Shown here: positions 19,543 through 29,147 of the stretch, piece after piece
How positions within the stretch are numbered: position 1 is the stretch's first letter
How the letters are laid out: each line of letters starts with the position of its first letter
DNA from: a bacterium
Lineage (GTDB): Bacteria > Verrucomicrobiota > Verrucomicrobiia > Limisphaerales > UBA11358
Assembly (NCBI GenBank): GCA_021817945.1
Contig: JAKAFL010000007.1
Coordinates: 33,697-97,696, forward strand
Reading direction: 5' to 3'
DNA length: 64,000 nucleotides
Made by a program: the position numbers and the translations under genes
The notes under the pieces: model-generated
The model's input: the letters and a program-made list of their open reading frames with translations, nothing else
The model's database searches: none
What the model was told of the DNA's origin: nothing

Positions 19543-20502
19543 TTATGTTTGCCAGAAGGGGCAGCGCACCCAGTGGCCCGGCTCAACTTCCAGCAGCGAG
19601 GGCGGTTGGGCTGAACATTCGGGTCGGGCAATGGGGCAGCGCGGGCTGAAGCGGCAACCCGTCGGAAATTGCCCGATGCGCGGCACGTTGCCAGGTATGG
19701 TGGGCAAACGAGTGGCTGTGGAGCGCAGCTTGGGCACTGAATTCATCAAGGCCCGTGTGTAGGGATGAAGCGGGCGTGCCAATAAGTCTGCGGTGGCCGC
19801 TAATTCCACCACCTGCCCGCCGTACATCACGGCCACCCGGTCCGCTATCTCCCCCACAATCCCCAGGTTATGAGTGATGAGCAGGATGGCCATGCCCAAA
19901 CGTTGCTTCAGGTCTCGAAGCAAATCCATGATTTGCGCCTGGATGGTCACATCCAGGGCGGTGGTGGGCTCATCCGCCACCAGAAGCCGGGGTTCGCTGG
20001 CCAGCGCCATGGCGATCATCACCCTCTGCTGCATGCCGCCGGACATTTCAAAGGGATAGTTGCGCAGCCTCGATTCCGGCGCGGGGATGCCAACCAGCTT
20101 CAATAGGCGAATAACTTCGGTGTCGGTCGCTTTTTCCGGGCGATGCAATTTTAGCGACTCCTTGATCTGGTTGCCCACCCGGAACACCGGATTCAGGGAT
20201 GCGCCGGGGTCCTGAAAAATGTAACTCACTGCGCCGCCCCGGATTCGGCGGAGTTCTTCGGGTGACATTTCAAGGGTGTTTCGGCCTTCCAGGAGTATTT
20301 GTCCCCCCACATAATGGGCCGGTGGAGACGGCACCAGTTGAGCGATGGAAAGCGCGGTCACACTTTTGCCGCATCCGCTCTCGCCCACCAGACAGACCGT
20401 CTCGCCTTGCTTCAGGGTGAGCGAAACCCCGTCCAAGGCCCGGGCTGCCTCGGTGCCGCGGCCAAAGTCGAGTTGAAGGTCCTTGATTTCCAGAAGGTTC
20501 AT
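19543..20502 (-). CDS. Oligopeptide/dipeptide ABC transporter ATP-binding protein (OppD/DppD type)
   Basis: Walker A GESGCGKS at residues 40-47, Q-loop [11 protein letters not shown], signature SGGMQQR, Walker B and D-loop [13 protein letters not shown]-loop ITHN. The C-terminal cysteine-rich oligopeptide-transporter extension is present ([15 protein letters not shown]), as in OppD/DppD. It would power peptide import with the two permeases just upstream. The ATG at 20502 is chosen because [12 protein letters not shown] begins the ABC fold and the start lies 10 bases after the permease stop; the frame is open further upstream but overlaps the permease. 319 residues. No OppF partner is visible, so the transporter may use a homodimer or an ATPase encoded elsewhere. 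The 308-bp gap downstream (19235-19542) shows nothing recognisable. Confidence 0.93.
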   Translation of the reverse strand: MNLLEIKDLQLDFGRGTEAARALDGVSLTLKQGETVCLVGESGCGKSVTALSIAQLVPSPPAHYVGGQILLEGRNTLEMSPEELRRIRGGAVSYIFQDPGASLNPVFRVGNQIKESLKLHRPEKATDTEVIRLLKLVGIPAPESRLRNYPFEMSGGMQQRVMIAMALASEPRLLVADEPTTALDVTIQAQIMDLLRDLKQRLGMAILLITHNLGIVGEIADRVAVMYGGQVVELAATADLLARPLHPYTRALMNSVPKLRSTATRLPTIPGNVPRIGQFPTGCRFSPRCPIARPECSAQPPSLLEVEPGHWVRCPFWQT

Positions 20503-20512
20503 GAAGTGGAGA

Positions 20513-21598
20513 TTATAATTTGGTGTCTGCGGCATCACGCAGGCCATCGCCCAGGAAGTTGAAGGCCAGCACGGTGATGAAAATGGCGGCGCCGGGGGCC
20601 AGGAGCCATGGAAAATCACGGAGGTATTCCGTGTTTTGTGCCGCATTGAGCATCAAACCCCAGCTTGCGCTGGGTTCCTGGATGCCCACGCCCAGGTAGC
20701 TCAAATCCACCTCGCCCAATATGTAATAGGGCACGCTCAAGGTGGCTGCCACAATGACGTAGGAAAAAGTATTGGGCAGAACGTGGCGCAGGATGATTTT
20801 CAGGTGGGATTGGCCCAGTCCTCGAGCCGCCAGCACAAAAGGTTGTTCGCACAGTGAAAGGGTCATGCCCCGAATGACCCGGGCCATGCCCGCCCAGCGG
20901 ATGAAACTATAAATAATGATGATGATGCCGTAAACCTGCGCGGAACTGATGCCCGCCGGGAATGTGTTGCGCAAGGCGATGACCATGTACAGGGTGGGCA
21001 CCGACATGATCAACTCGCACCAACGCATTATGAATTGGTCCGTTGCCCCGCCGAAATAACCAGAAATGCCGCCCAGCAGCATCCCCAGTGAAAAAGAAAT
21101 GAGAATGCCCACGAGACCGATGGACAGGGATATTTCAGAGCCATACAACAGGCGGGAGAAAATATCCCGGCCAAATTGGTCCGTCCCCAAAAGCTAAACG
21201 GGGTATTGATCATCGCCTGTGCCAAACAAATGAATTTTCAGGGGAATCAAACCCAGGAGCCGGTAAGGAGCCCCGCTTATCATGAAATGAAGCGGGCAGG
21301 TGTCGCCAGAAACCTTTTTGTAGGCAAAATCGCCGGAAACAGATTCGTAACGGGGAACGACCAGGCGCAATCCTTTAAACTCCGGCCAGATGGGGGGGTG
21401 GAAAAACCGGGCCCGATCCTGCCTCACGGCGTCGTAGGGGGCAATGAAACCGGCGAGAATGGCCGAAGTGTACAGCACCGCCAGGAGGCAGCCGCCGAAC
21501 ATGGCAATTTTGCGTTTGCGCAGCCGCCGCCAGAAAAGCTGTCCCGGGGACAGAGGCTGGGCGGAGAGTCTGGCAGGGGATGAATCCGTTGTCTCCAT
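20513..21598 (-). pseudogene. Oligopeptide ABC permease (OppC/DppC type) interrupted by an in-frame TAG
   Basis: The N-terminal part (21598-21197) has the OppC start with a membrane segment GGCLLAVLYTSAILAGFIAP. It ends GDDQYPV followed by TAG at 21196-21194, then continues in the same frame with LLGTDQFGRDIFSRLLYG, the conserved OppC core. Five further membrane segments follow, including the permease EAA-type loop ARGLGQSHLKIILRHVLPN, to the stop at 20513. There is no frameshift: only the TAG breaks an otherwise complete ~360-residue protein. The codon falls in a weakly conserved loop and differs by one base from TAC (Tyr) or TCG. It could be a nonsense mutation, a sequencing error or read-through. 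A TTG two codons after the stop could start a C-terminal fragment, but that fragment would lack the first helix. Confidence 0.85.
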
Positions 21599-21601
21599 GT
21601 G

Positions 21602-22567
21602 TTATTTGAGTCGGATCCGCGGATCGCTCCAGGCCAGCAGCAGGTCGGCCACAAAATTTCCAGCCACCAGCAGGATGGTGGCCATCATGACACAATCCAC
21701 CACCACATAAGAATCCTTTTGGAAGAAGGCTTCCATGGTGAGGCGGCCTAATCCGGGCCAGGCCATGATGTTTTCCACGATGAAAGCGCCGCTTAGGAGC
21801 CCGGCCAGGGAATAGCCGAACATGGTAAGCAGGGGGTTGATGGCATTGCGGAGTGCGTGTTTGTAAACCACCCAAAATGGAGTCATGCCGCGCGCCCGGG
21901 CGGCCACCACGTACTCGGCGCGCAGGGTGTCGAGAAGGTTGCCTCGCATTTGCCGCATGATGCCGGCGAGGTCTGCGGCTGCCAGTACCACGGCAGGCAG
22001 GACAAGGTGCTTGAGATAATCCAGGCATTGGCCCCACGGACCCATGAGGTCATGCACAGGGCTGGTGGCGCCCCCCACTGGAAACCATCCGGTGGCGGCC
22101 GCAAACCACAAGGCCAGAAGCGCCAGCAAAATATCGGGAATGGAAAGCCCGGCAAAAGCCACCATCGCGCACGCATGGTCCACCCATGAGCCTCGGGCCA
22201 CCGCCGCGCGGATGCCCAATGGAATGGCCACCGCCCAAGCCAGGATCAACGCCGCAAACGACAGCAAAAAAGTGTTCCATAACCGGCCCAAAATCAGGGA
22301 TGTCGCAGGTATTTTATAAGCCATGGAATACCCCAGGTCCCCCATCGCCGCATTCTTTAACCAGTAAAAATATTGCACATACCAGGGCTGGTCCAAATGG
22401 TACCTCGCCTTCAAATGTGCGATCGTTTCAGGGGAGATTTGGGGGTTCTGGGACAGCGCGGTGAAGTAATCGCCCGGGGAAAGCGACATCAGAAGAAACG
22501 TCAGCATGGACACCCCTATCAGAAGGGGAATCATATGAAGTAAACGCTTGGCCAAATATTTCAGCAT
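21602..22567 (-). CDS. Oligopeptide ABC transporter permease (OppB/DppB type)
   Basis: 321 residues with six predicted membrane segments. It starts MLKYLAKRLLHMIPLLIGVS, typical of DppB/OppB, and has the family patterns SPGD, QPWYVQYFYWL, GDLGYSM and the EAA loop ARARGMTPFWVVYKHALRN. The C-terminus is the conserved WPGLGRL, then VAGNFVADLLLAWSDPRIR. The ATG at 22567 is chosen by this conserved N-terminus; the open frame runs to 22909 but that part is antisense to the divergent binding-protein gene. It is followed after 3 bases by the interrupted second permease, so they are translationally close. Expression is probably shared with the divergent promoter region 22568-22666. Confidence 0.95.
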   Translation of the reverse strand: MLKYLAKRLLHMIPLLIGVSMLTFLLMSLSPGDYFTALSQNPQISPETIAHLKARYHLDQPWYVQYFYWLKNAAMGDLGYSMAYKIPATSLILGRLWNTFLLSFAALILAWAVAIPLGIRAAVARGSWVDHACAMVAFAGLSIPDILLALLALWFAAATGWFPVGGATSPVHDLMGPWGQCLDYLKHLVLPAVVLAAADLAGIMRQMRGNLLDTLRAEYVVAARARGMTPFWVVYKHALRNAINPLLTMFGYSLAGLLSGAFIVENIMAWPGLGRLTMEAFFQKDSYVVVDCVMMATILLVAGNFVADLLLAWSDPRIRLK

Positions 22568-22666
22568 CGCCGCGGCAGGTGCATCCTCGCAAATAACTGT
22601 CGGGCACGCGATAAAAAATTCCATTTTAGCCGTTCCAAAGCAGCGGTTCTGGATATTATTGCGCTC

Positions 22667-24448
22667 ATGAAGCGATATTTTTTGACCGGACTTTGGGTGG
22701 GAGTTTCCGCTTTTTGGCTGTCGGGCTGCGGCGGGTCCGCTCCCTCCTCGTCCGTTCCCGCCGAGGCACCCCTGGCGCAGCCGCCTTTGCAGGCACCCTG
22801 CTCGCCCGGGCAATCTGGTGGACGCTTGATCATTTCCACCTTTGGTGATCCCAAGACCTTCAACCCCATCACCGGCAATGAGCAATCTTCCGAGGAAATA
22901 TACCGCCACCTCTTTTCCAGCCTCACCGGTCTGGATTCACCCTCCCAGACCGTGCTGCCCCAGCTCGCCTATGCCTGGACCAATTCGCCCGATGGCAGGA
23001 CCTGGATTTTTTATTTGCGCAAAAACCTGCGCTGGAGTGACGGCCAGCCGCTGAATGCCGATGATGTGGTTTTTACCTGGAACGATGTGATTTACAACCC
23101 GGACATTGACAATGTGGTGCGGGATGCCTTCATCATCCAGGGAAAAAAGTTCGTGGTCACCAAGTTGGATGACCTGACCATTCAAGTGCAGACGCCCCAG
23201 GTTTATGCCCCGTTCCTGATCAATTTTGGCGGGGTGCCCATCCTGCCCAGGCATGTGCTGGATTCTGCCGTTCAGCAAAAAACATTCACCTCCGCCTATG
23301 GGGTGGATTGGGACCCGGCCCGCATCGTGGGTTCAGGTCCGTTTCGCCTCAAAAGTTATGCCCCGGCGCAAACCCTGTTGCTGGAACGCAATCCTTATTT
23401 TTTTGAGGTGGACCAAAAAGGAACCCGGCTGCCCTACTTTGACAATATTGTTTACACCATTGTGCCGGACATGAACGCCCTTTCGCTGAGGTTCCTGAGT
23501 GGTGAAAGTGACGTGGATGATTTCATACCGCCCTATGAATACGATCATTACAAGACGGCGGCGGATGCGGGCAAATTGACCCTGCTGGAACCTGGGATTG
23601 GGTTGGAGACGGCCTTTTTCTGGTTCAATGAAAACACCAACATGGACCAATCAGGAAAGCCCCTGGTGGACCCGGTGAAACTGAAATGGTTCCGGGACAA
23701 GCGATTCCGGCAAGCTTGTTCCTATGCCATTGACCGTCAATCCATCGTGGACTCGGTTTACAGCGGCAGGGCGGTGCCCAATTACGGGTTCGTGACGCCC
23801 GGCAACCGAAAATGGTATGACCCGGACACGATGAAATACCCCCACGATCCGGCGCGCGCCCTGGCCTTGCTGAAAGAGATGGGCATTGAAAAGCGCAACG
23901 GGGATGATTTTCTCACTGATGCGGATGGGAACAAGGTCGAGTTTGTCCTGAACACCAACACCGGAAATGGCGCCCGGGAAAAAACCGCCGTGCTCATTCA
24001 GAACGACCTTCAAAAAATCGGCATGCAGGTGGTCGTGCAATCCATTGAATTCAACAGCCTGGTGGAGAAGGTTGATGTCAGCCACGAATACGAATGCGTG
24101 TTGCTGGGGTTGGGGGGCGGCAGCACTGACCCTTCGGACAGCATGAATGTGGTCAAGTCCAGCGGGTTCACCCACCAATGGTTTCCGAGGCAGCAAACTC
24201 CCTCCACCCCGTGGGAGGCCCGTCTGGATGAGTTGATGGATGCCCAGAACTGCACGCTCGACGATGCGCAGCGCCACAAGGATTTCAACGAGGTGCAGTC
24301 CATCCTGGCAGAGGAGGTGCCCATGATTTACACCGTGACACCCTATTATTATGCGGCGGTGCGAAACAACCTGGCCAATGTCCGTGCGACAGCCCTGAGC
24401 AGTTACCGGGCAACTTGGAACATCGAGGAATTGTTCTTCAAACCATGA
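22667..24448 (+). CDS. Peptide ABC transporter substrate-binding lipoprotein (SBP family 5)
   Basis: 593 residues. Signal peptide with lipobox LSGC, Cys21 being the lipidation site, then a Ser/Pro/Ala-rich linker (residues 22-45). The family-5 fold begins GGRLIISTFGDPKTFNPI and contains the signature region LRKNLRWSDGQPLNADDVVFTW (about residues 105-126), with IVGSGPFRLKSY further on. It captures oligopeptides (or another ligand of this family) for the permeases encoded divergently from 22567. The 99-bp intergenic region separates the two transcription units. Downstream it converges with the M50 protease gene. Confidence 0.95.
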   Translation: MKRYFLTGLWVGVSAFWLSGCGGSAPSSSVPAEAPLAQPPLQAPCSPGQSGGRLIISTFGDPKTFNPITGNEQSSEEIYRHLFSSLTGLDSPSQTVLPQLAYAWTNSPDGRTWIFYLRKNLRWSDGQPLNADDVVFTWNDVIYNPDIDNVVRDAFIIQGKKFVVTKLDDLTIQVQTPQVYAPFLINFGGVPILPRHVLDSAVQQKTFTSAYGVDWDPARIVGSGPFRLKSYAPAQTLLLERNPYFFEVDQKGTRLPYFDNIVYTIVPDMNALSLRFLSGESDVDDFIPPYEYDHYKTAADAGKLTLLEPGIGLETAFFWFNENTNMDQSGKPLVDPVKLKWFRDKRFRQACSYAIDRQSIVDSVYSGRAVPNYGFVTPGNRKWYDPDTMKYPHDPARALALLKEMGIEKRNGDDFLTDADGNKVEFVLNTNTGNGAREKTAVLIQNDLQKIGMQVVVQSIEFNSLVEKVDVSHEYECVLLGLGGGSTDPSDSMNVVKSSGFTHQWFPRQQTPSTPWEARLDELMDAQNCTLDDAQRHKDFNEVQSILAEEVPMIYTVTPYYYAAVRNNLANVRATALSSYRATWNIEELFFKP

Positions 24449-24462
24449 CTAGCCCGGATTTT

Positions 24463-25098
24463 TCAAGAAAGACCAAAAACCCCCGCCAGGATGGACAAGG
24501 TTCCACCGACAGCGCCAGCCAGCAACACCCGCACCAGTGGGACCTGAAGAATAATGATGACCAGGATGAATCCAAAGCGGGCAAAGGTCATGTAGGTTTC
24601 CCAAGTCATTCCAATGGCCAGCCGTAGCAGGTGGGAACCATCCAGGGGTGGTATGGGAATGAGGTTGAAAAAGCACAGGACCAGACTCAACTCGGCAGCC
24701 TGCAAACAATAGTCCACCACTCCCGGAGCTTGGAAGACAGCCGCCGCCTTGGCCACGGCAACCAGGAGGATTGCCAAAATGAGGTTCATTCCCGGACCTG
24801 CCAGGGTGACAAAGGCCTCATCGCGCTCTGGGTGGTTAAATTGGGTGGGGTTCACCGGTACCGGTCTGGCCCAGCCCACCAAAAACCTGCCCATGCCCGC
24901 AGGCAAAAAAATCATCGCCAGGGGCAGCAGAACGGTGCCGATGGGGTCAATATGCGCCAGCGGGTTGAGCGTCAGGCGTCCTTGCAGGCGGGCCGTGTCA
25001 TCCCCGCACTTCCAGGCCATCCAGGCATGGCCAAACTCGTGAAAGGTGAGCAGGCTTACCAGCATGAGATATTGAATCAGGCCATCAGCTATGTTCAT
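24463..25098 (-). CDS. Site-2-protease-type (M50) membrane metalloprotease
   Basis: 211 residues with about five membrane segments. Zinc motif HEFGH at residues 20-24 and the third ligand in NLIPIPPLDGS (Asp153), the arrangement of compact M50 proteases. Members cleave substrates within the membrane; the target here is unknown. The frame extends to a TTG at 25131, but the ATG at 25098 (MNIADGLIQYLMLV) places the first helix directly at the N-terminus and is preferred. No PDZ domain is present. It is divergent from fabI, 116 bp away, and tail-to-tail with the binding protein gene. Confidence 0.88.
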   Translation of the reverse strand: MNIADGLIQYLMLVSLLTFHEFGHAWMAWKCGDDTARLQGRLTLNPLAHIDPIGTVLLPLAMIFLPAGMGRFLVGWARPVPVNPTQFNHPERDEAFVTLAGPGMNLILAILLVAVAKAAAVFQAPGVVDYCLQAAELSLVLCFFNLIPIPPLDGSHLLRLAIGMTWETYMTFARFGFILVIIILQVPLVRVLLAGAVGGTLSILAGVFGLS

Positions 25099-25214
25099 GG
25101 CGGTCCAGCGTAGCAGCAAATCGGTCCCCAAGTCGAGTTTGCAAGATTGGGAGTTCGTGAATTTGCCTTGGCTGAAGGGGGAATTCCGGCCATCCTTTTC
25201 AAAAATTGCAAACT

Positions 25215-25985
25215 ATGTCAATCCTCGCTGGAAAAACCGGTATCGTGTTTGGTGTGGCCAATAAACGCTCCATTGCCTGGGCCATTGCGCAGGCATGGCA
25301 CAAGGCGGGCGCCACCCTGGCCTTTACTTACCAGGGCGAACGCCTCAAGGACAATGTCTCCGAACTGGTCGCCACCTTTGGCCCGGACACACTCCTCTTG
25401 CCATGCGATGTCACCCGGGACGAGGACATTGCCGCCGTTTTTTCCGCCGTGGCGGCCAAACACAGCCGCCTGGACTTGTTATTGCATTCGGTGGCTTATG
25501 CCCCCAAGGACGCTCTGGAGGGTCAATTTGTCAACACCAGCCGCGAGGCCTTCAGAGTGGCCCACGATATCAGCGCCTATTCCCTGGTCGCCCTGGCCCG
25601 GGCGGCCGCCCCGCTCATGACCGAGGGCGGCAGCGTGCTGGCCATGAGTTATTATGGAGCCGAGAAAGTCGTTCCCCATTACAATGTCATGGGCGTGGCA
25701 AAAGCCGCCCTTGAAGCCAGCACGCGTTACCTGGCCTACGACCTCGGTCCCAAAAAAATCCGTGTCAATTGCATCAGCGCCGGTCCGGTCAACACCCTGG
25801 CTGCCCGTGGCATCGCTGGGTTCACGGACATGCTGAAGCACTATGAGGCCCACGCCCCGCTGAAGCGTAATGTTACGGCGGATGAATTGGGAGCCACCGG
25901 CACTTTTCTGGCCAGTGATGGCGCCGCAGCCATTACCGGCCAGGTCCTGTACGTGGATGCCGGTTACCAAATCATGGGCATGTAA
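25215..25985 (+). CDS. fabI: Enoyl-[acyl-carrier-protein] reductase (NADH), FabI
   Basis: Last reduction step of type II fatty acid elongation. Short-chain dehydrogenase fold with the FabI-type nucleotide motif GVANKRSIAWAIAQ (residues 13-26). The catalytic pair is Tyr156 and Lys163 in HYNVMGVAK, and Tyr146 is in MSYYGAEK; numbering agrees with the E. coli enzyme. The conserved SAGPVNTLAARGI loop is present. The ATG at 25215 (MSILAGKTGIVFG) is preferred to the TTG three codons upstream. 256 residues, the usual length. It is the only fatty-acid gene here and converges with the flavin reductase gene. Confidence 0.96.
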   Translation: MSILAGKTGIVFGVANKRSIAWAIAQAWHKAGATLAFTYQGERLKDNVSELVATFGPDTLLLPCDVTRDEDIAAVFSAVAAKHSRLDLLLHSVAYAPKDALEGQFVNTSREAFRVAHDISAYSLVALARAAAPLMTEGGSVLAMSYYGAEKVVPHYNVMGVAKAALEASTRYLAYDLGPKKIRVNCISAGPVNTLAARGIAGFTDMLKHYEAHAPLKRNVTADELGATGTFLASDGAAAITGQVLYVDAGYQIMGM

Positions 25986-26084
25986 TTCCCCGCAGCCCCA
26001 GGTCATCTCCCATCAGGCGCTCCCATCAGCCCTTTGGCAGACCGGGGTTCGCAAGGCTGGCCTGGCCGAACACTGGATCAAAGA

Positions 26085-26687
26085 TTAGTCCGGGCGCTTC
26101 ATTTCAAACCGGTCCCCGGTTTTACAATACCAATCCGGCGAAGCCATGCGCCCCACGGTCATGAGACCCTGCGGCAGAATCCGCTGTTTTTCAGGGTCGT
26201 AAAATCGGTCCTGCACGTGAACATACTTGATCAAGCCTATTACCATGCGGTTCTCCCCTATTTGCAAAGTGCCCCATTCCACGCATTCCAGGCTTGCGGG
26301 AGCCTCAAGGATGCGGGGAGGTTTGACCATTCTGGATGGGGCGGATTGCAGTCCTGCATGGCTCAACTCATTTTCTCCGTGTGGTAGTGAGGCCGCACAG
26401 CGGTTCATGGCTTCGGCCAATGCCTCATCCACCAGGTTGACCACAAATTCATGAGTGGCGCGAATGTTCAGGGCGGTATCCTTGGGAATGCCTGAGTCCC
26501 GGTCGCCCGGCGCAAAGGCGCAGATGGGCGGCCTGGCTCCCATCAGGTTGAAAAAACTGAATGGCGCGGCGTTCACACGCCCATCAGCGCCGATGGTGGT
26601 GACCAGGGCTATTGGGCGTGGTGTGACCAGACTGGCGAGCAACCCATAGGCTCGGTTGGTGGCCAGGGTGTCCAACTTGATTTCCAT
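26085..26687 (-). CDS. Flavin reductase-like FMN-binding protein
   Basis: 200 residues. Split-barrel flavin-binding fold with the pattern LLASLVTPRPIALVTTIG, then VNAAPFSFFN and DTALNIRATHEFVVNLVDE, as in the flavin reductase/flavoredoxin family. It probably binds FMN and transfers electrons to an unidentified partner. The ATG at 26687 (MEIKLDTLATN) is chosen over an upstream frame to 26741 because the conserved region starts here. The upstream gap (26688-27058) contains nothing clear. Confidence 0.85.
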   Translation of the reverse strand: MEIKLDTLATNRAYGLLASLVTPRPIALVTTIGADGRVNAAPFSFFNLMGARPPICAFAPGDRDSGIPKDTALNIRATHEFVVNLVDEALAEAMNRCAASLPHGENELSHAGLQSAPSRMVKPPRILEAPASLECVEWGTLQIGENRMVIGLIKYVHVQDRFYDPEKQRILPQGLMTVGRMASPDWYCKTGDRFEMKRPD

Positions 26688-27058
26688 GACCGCAGAATAA
26701 AACCTCGCATCCATTCTGACAATTGGAATCCCCGCCACCACAAACGCCTTCCTGATTTCTTCGTTAACACTGACAATGGACTGCGGATTACAAGGTTTAC
26801 ACGGATCGTCTGTCTTCCTTGTCAGCCCCGTTCGCGGTAAAAAAACCTTTGCCGAAGGGTTTGCCTGCGCCTGTTTTTCAAGACGCCGTATCGGGTCTAT
26901 TCATTTGGCTTGACGAAAACCAGCCGGTGCGCGAATGATGATTCATCACAATTGAAATGGCGTGCGTTGGCATCAGGGCTGCCCCGGGTTCATCAGCGTA
27001 AGGATGCCCGCAAGGCCCGCGCGCCACAAACCGGCCCAAACATGAACATCCTGTCCTC

Positions 27059-28447
27059 ATGAAAAAAAATTCCATGAATGTCATCATCCTGACCCTTTGC
27101 CTTGGCTTTTGGATGGGTTCCAGCTTGCGGTCCATTGCGGACGAGACCGCGGCTCCCACCACGCGCAATTCCCCCGAGTGGCTCAAGCAATCGGTGGTCT
27201 ATGAGGTTTTCCCCAGGAATTTTTCCGAGGCCGGCGATTTGAAATCCATCACCGCACGGCTGGATGAACTGGAGGACCTTGGCGTGAACATATTATGGCT
27301 CATGCCGATTCATCCCACCGGTGAAAAATTTAAAAAAGGGACTTTGGGCAGTCCATTTGCCGTGCGGGATTTTTACGCCATCAACCCGGATTACGGAACC
27401 ACCAATGATTTCAGGGAATTGGTGGACGCGGCGCACGGACATCACATGCGCGTGGTCATGGACGTGGTGGCCGGGCAGACCTCCTGGGACAGTGTCCTGA
27501 TGCAGCATCCGGATTTCTACATGAAGGACACCAATGGCGCCATTGTCCCTCCCGATCCTGCGTGGAAGGATGTGGCGGGTTTGAATTATGACAACCCCGA
27601 GGTGCGCCACTACATGATCAACATGATGAAATACTGGCTTGGGGATTTCCATGTGGATGGTTTTCGGTGCGACGTGGCGCCGAATGTTCCGCTGGATTTC
27701 TGGGAGCAGGCCAGGTCGGAGCTGGAGCAGGTCAACCCACAGGTTGTCATTTTGGCGGATGCAGGAGCCAGGCCGGAGCTATTGACCAATGCTTTTGACG
27801 TGGATTCCTCGTGGAGCATGAATTACGCATTGGACCTGGTCATGACCGGCGCGCAGCCTGCCAGTTACATCCAGGATTCATGGCAGCACACCCAGGCACA
27901 GTTTCCAGCGCACGCCCTGCACCTGCGGTTTACCGATAATCATGAGGAACCCCGCGCCATCGCGCGCTATGGAATGGATGGTGCGCTCGCGGCCCAGGTG
28001 CTGATGTTGACCCTGGATGGGGTCCCGATGTTTTACAATGGCATGGAAGCGGGCGACGCCACCGAATCCGCCGATCCGGCTTTATTTGAGAAATTACCGA
28101 TTTTCTGGCATCCCGGCGGGCGTCCACCCCTGCGCGCCATTTACCATGACCTGATCCAATTGCGCCGCAGCAACCCTGCCTTGTGTGAAGGCTCCGTCCG
28201 GTGGATTGTCAATTCACAGACCAACAGCGTGCTCAGTTTCCTCAGGCAGGACGATCACGACCAGTTTTTGGTATTGATCAATCTCTCTGGAACTCCCGTG
28301 TCAGGAACCATGGACCTGACGGACCCATCTGGATTCGAGCCGGTCTCCATTGCCAACCGTCCCCCGCCATTGGACTCCAGCCTGCCGGATTTTCAATTGG
28401 TCAGCCACGGCTGGTTTATTTTTCATCGGAAACTGCCTTCACAGTGA
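27059..28447 (+). CDS. Secreted GH13 alpha-amylase-family protein with altered catalytic motifs
   Basis: 462 residues with a signal peptide (MNVIILTLCLGFWMG region). The TIM-barrel of glycoside hydrolase family 13 is clear: YEVFPRNFSEAGDLKSI, NILWLMPIHP, nucleophile Asp in DGFRCDVA (about residue 204), and VPMFYNGME near the end of the barrel. The other signatures deviate: region I reads DVVAGQTS instead of the usual D-x-x-x-NH, region III reads LADAGARPE where a Glu acid/base is expected, and region IV reads FTDNHE instead of NHD. A C-terminal beta domain follows. It may have lost or changed hydrolase activity, or belong to a divergent subfamily. It is a single gene, followed 4 bases later by a repeat element. 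Confidence 0.85.
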   Translation: MKKNSMNVIILTLCLGFWMGSSLRSIADETAAPTTRNSPEWLKQSVVYEVFPRNFSEAGDLKSITARLDELEDLGVNILWLMPIHPTGEKFKKGTLGSPFAVRDFYAINPDYGTTNDFRELVDAAHGHHMRVVMDVVAGQTSWDSVLMQHPDFYMKDTNGAIVPPDPAWKDVAGLNYDNPEVRHYMINMMKYWLGDFHVDGFRCDVAPNVPLDFWEQARSELEQVNPQVVILADAGARPELLTNAFDVDSSWSMNYALDLVMTGAQPASYIQDSWQHTQAQFPAHALHLRFTDNHEEPRAIARYGMDGALAAQVLMLTLDGVPMFYNGMEAGDATESADPALFEKLPIFWHPGGRPPLRAIYHDLIQLRRSNPALCEGSVRWIVNSQTNSVLSFLRQDDHDQFLVLINLSGTPVSGTMDLTDPSGFEPVSIANRPPPLDSSLPDFQLVSHGWFIFHRKLPSQ

Positions 28448-28451
28448 TTTG

Positions 28452-28615
28452 AACCCGAAAAACGAAATTTAAAAGGCCAATCCGCCCCAATCTAACGGGC
28501 GCGAACTCATTGGAAAAATCTCACGAGGCCGCTTCGGGTGTGGTTTCGATTTTTTCAATGAGTTTGCACCAGTATCTTGCCGCATTTTGACCCTTTTCAT
28601 TTCGCTTTTGGGGTT
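28452..28615 (+). repeat. Palindromic MITE-like element, copy 3 (left arm of composite)
   Basis: Begins AACCCGAAAAACGAAATTTA and ends CATTTCGCTTTTGGGGTT, with internal arms GCGAACTCATTGGAAAAATC and GATTTTTTCAATGAGTTTGC. It lies right after the GH13 stop. Confidence 0.85.
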
Positions 28616-28871
28616 GATTTGAGTTCGCACTGGCTGTGAGCGAGAACCCCTCTCCCTAACCCTCTCCCCGCGCTTCGCTGGCGGGGCGAGGGAACCAGGG
28701 GCGTTTGGTTGGTTGATGCGTTTGAAAAAGCAGAACAAACGGGGGAACAACTTTGACGCGTGAAAAGTTTAAAAGTCCATCGCCAGCCCACCGTTTTTAC
28801 TCCCTCTCCGCCAATTGTATTGGGGGAAAGGGCTGGGGAGAGGTGGCGCTGAGTTTTCCAAATGCGTATTG
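28616..28871 (+). repeat. GC-rich spacer between two MITE-like copies
   Basis: Nearly the same sequence as 8747-9002, including CTCCCCGCGCTTCGCTGG with CGGGGCGAGG and TTTGACGCGTGAAAAGTTTA. The arrangement element-spacer-element is the same at both sites, so the ~581-bp unit 28452-29032 appears to move or copy as a whole. Confidence 0.8.
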
Positions 28872-29032
28872 AACCCGAAAAACGAAATTTAAAAGGCCAA
28901 TCTGGCTCAATGTGGGAGTAAACTCATTGGAAAAACCTCATCAGACCGCTTCGGGTATGGTTTCGATTTTTTCAATGAGTTTGCACCAGCATCTTGCCGC
29001 ATTTTGACCCTTTCCATTTCGCTTTTAGGGTT
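28872..29032 (+). repeat. Palindromic MITE-like element, copy 4 (right arm of composite)
   Basis: 161 bp. Terminal repeats AACCCGAAAAACGAAATTTA and CATTTCGCTTTTAGGGTT; internal arms around AACTCATTGGAAAAACC and TTTTTTCAATGAGTTTGC. The remaining 115 bp before lysA holds no other feature. Confidence 0.85.
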
Positions 29033-29147
29033 TAACGCCCAGGCCGGTGCCTGGCCGCATCGCTGTTACGGCTGCCCTCTTGTTCCAGAAGGAGAATTGC
29101 GTGTTTCTGGTCTTTGAAATTTGGATGGGCCGATATAGACTGGGGCG

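Noticed and set aside
21191..21199. TAG in the permease read as pyrrolysine
   Set aside because: No pyrrolysine genes or methylamine genes are visible, and the site is not a known pyrrolysine protein; a plain nonsense change is simpler.
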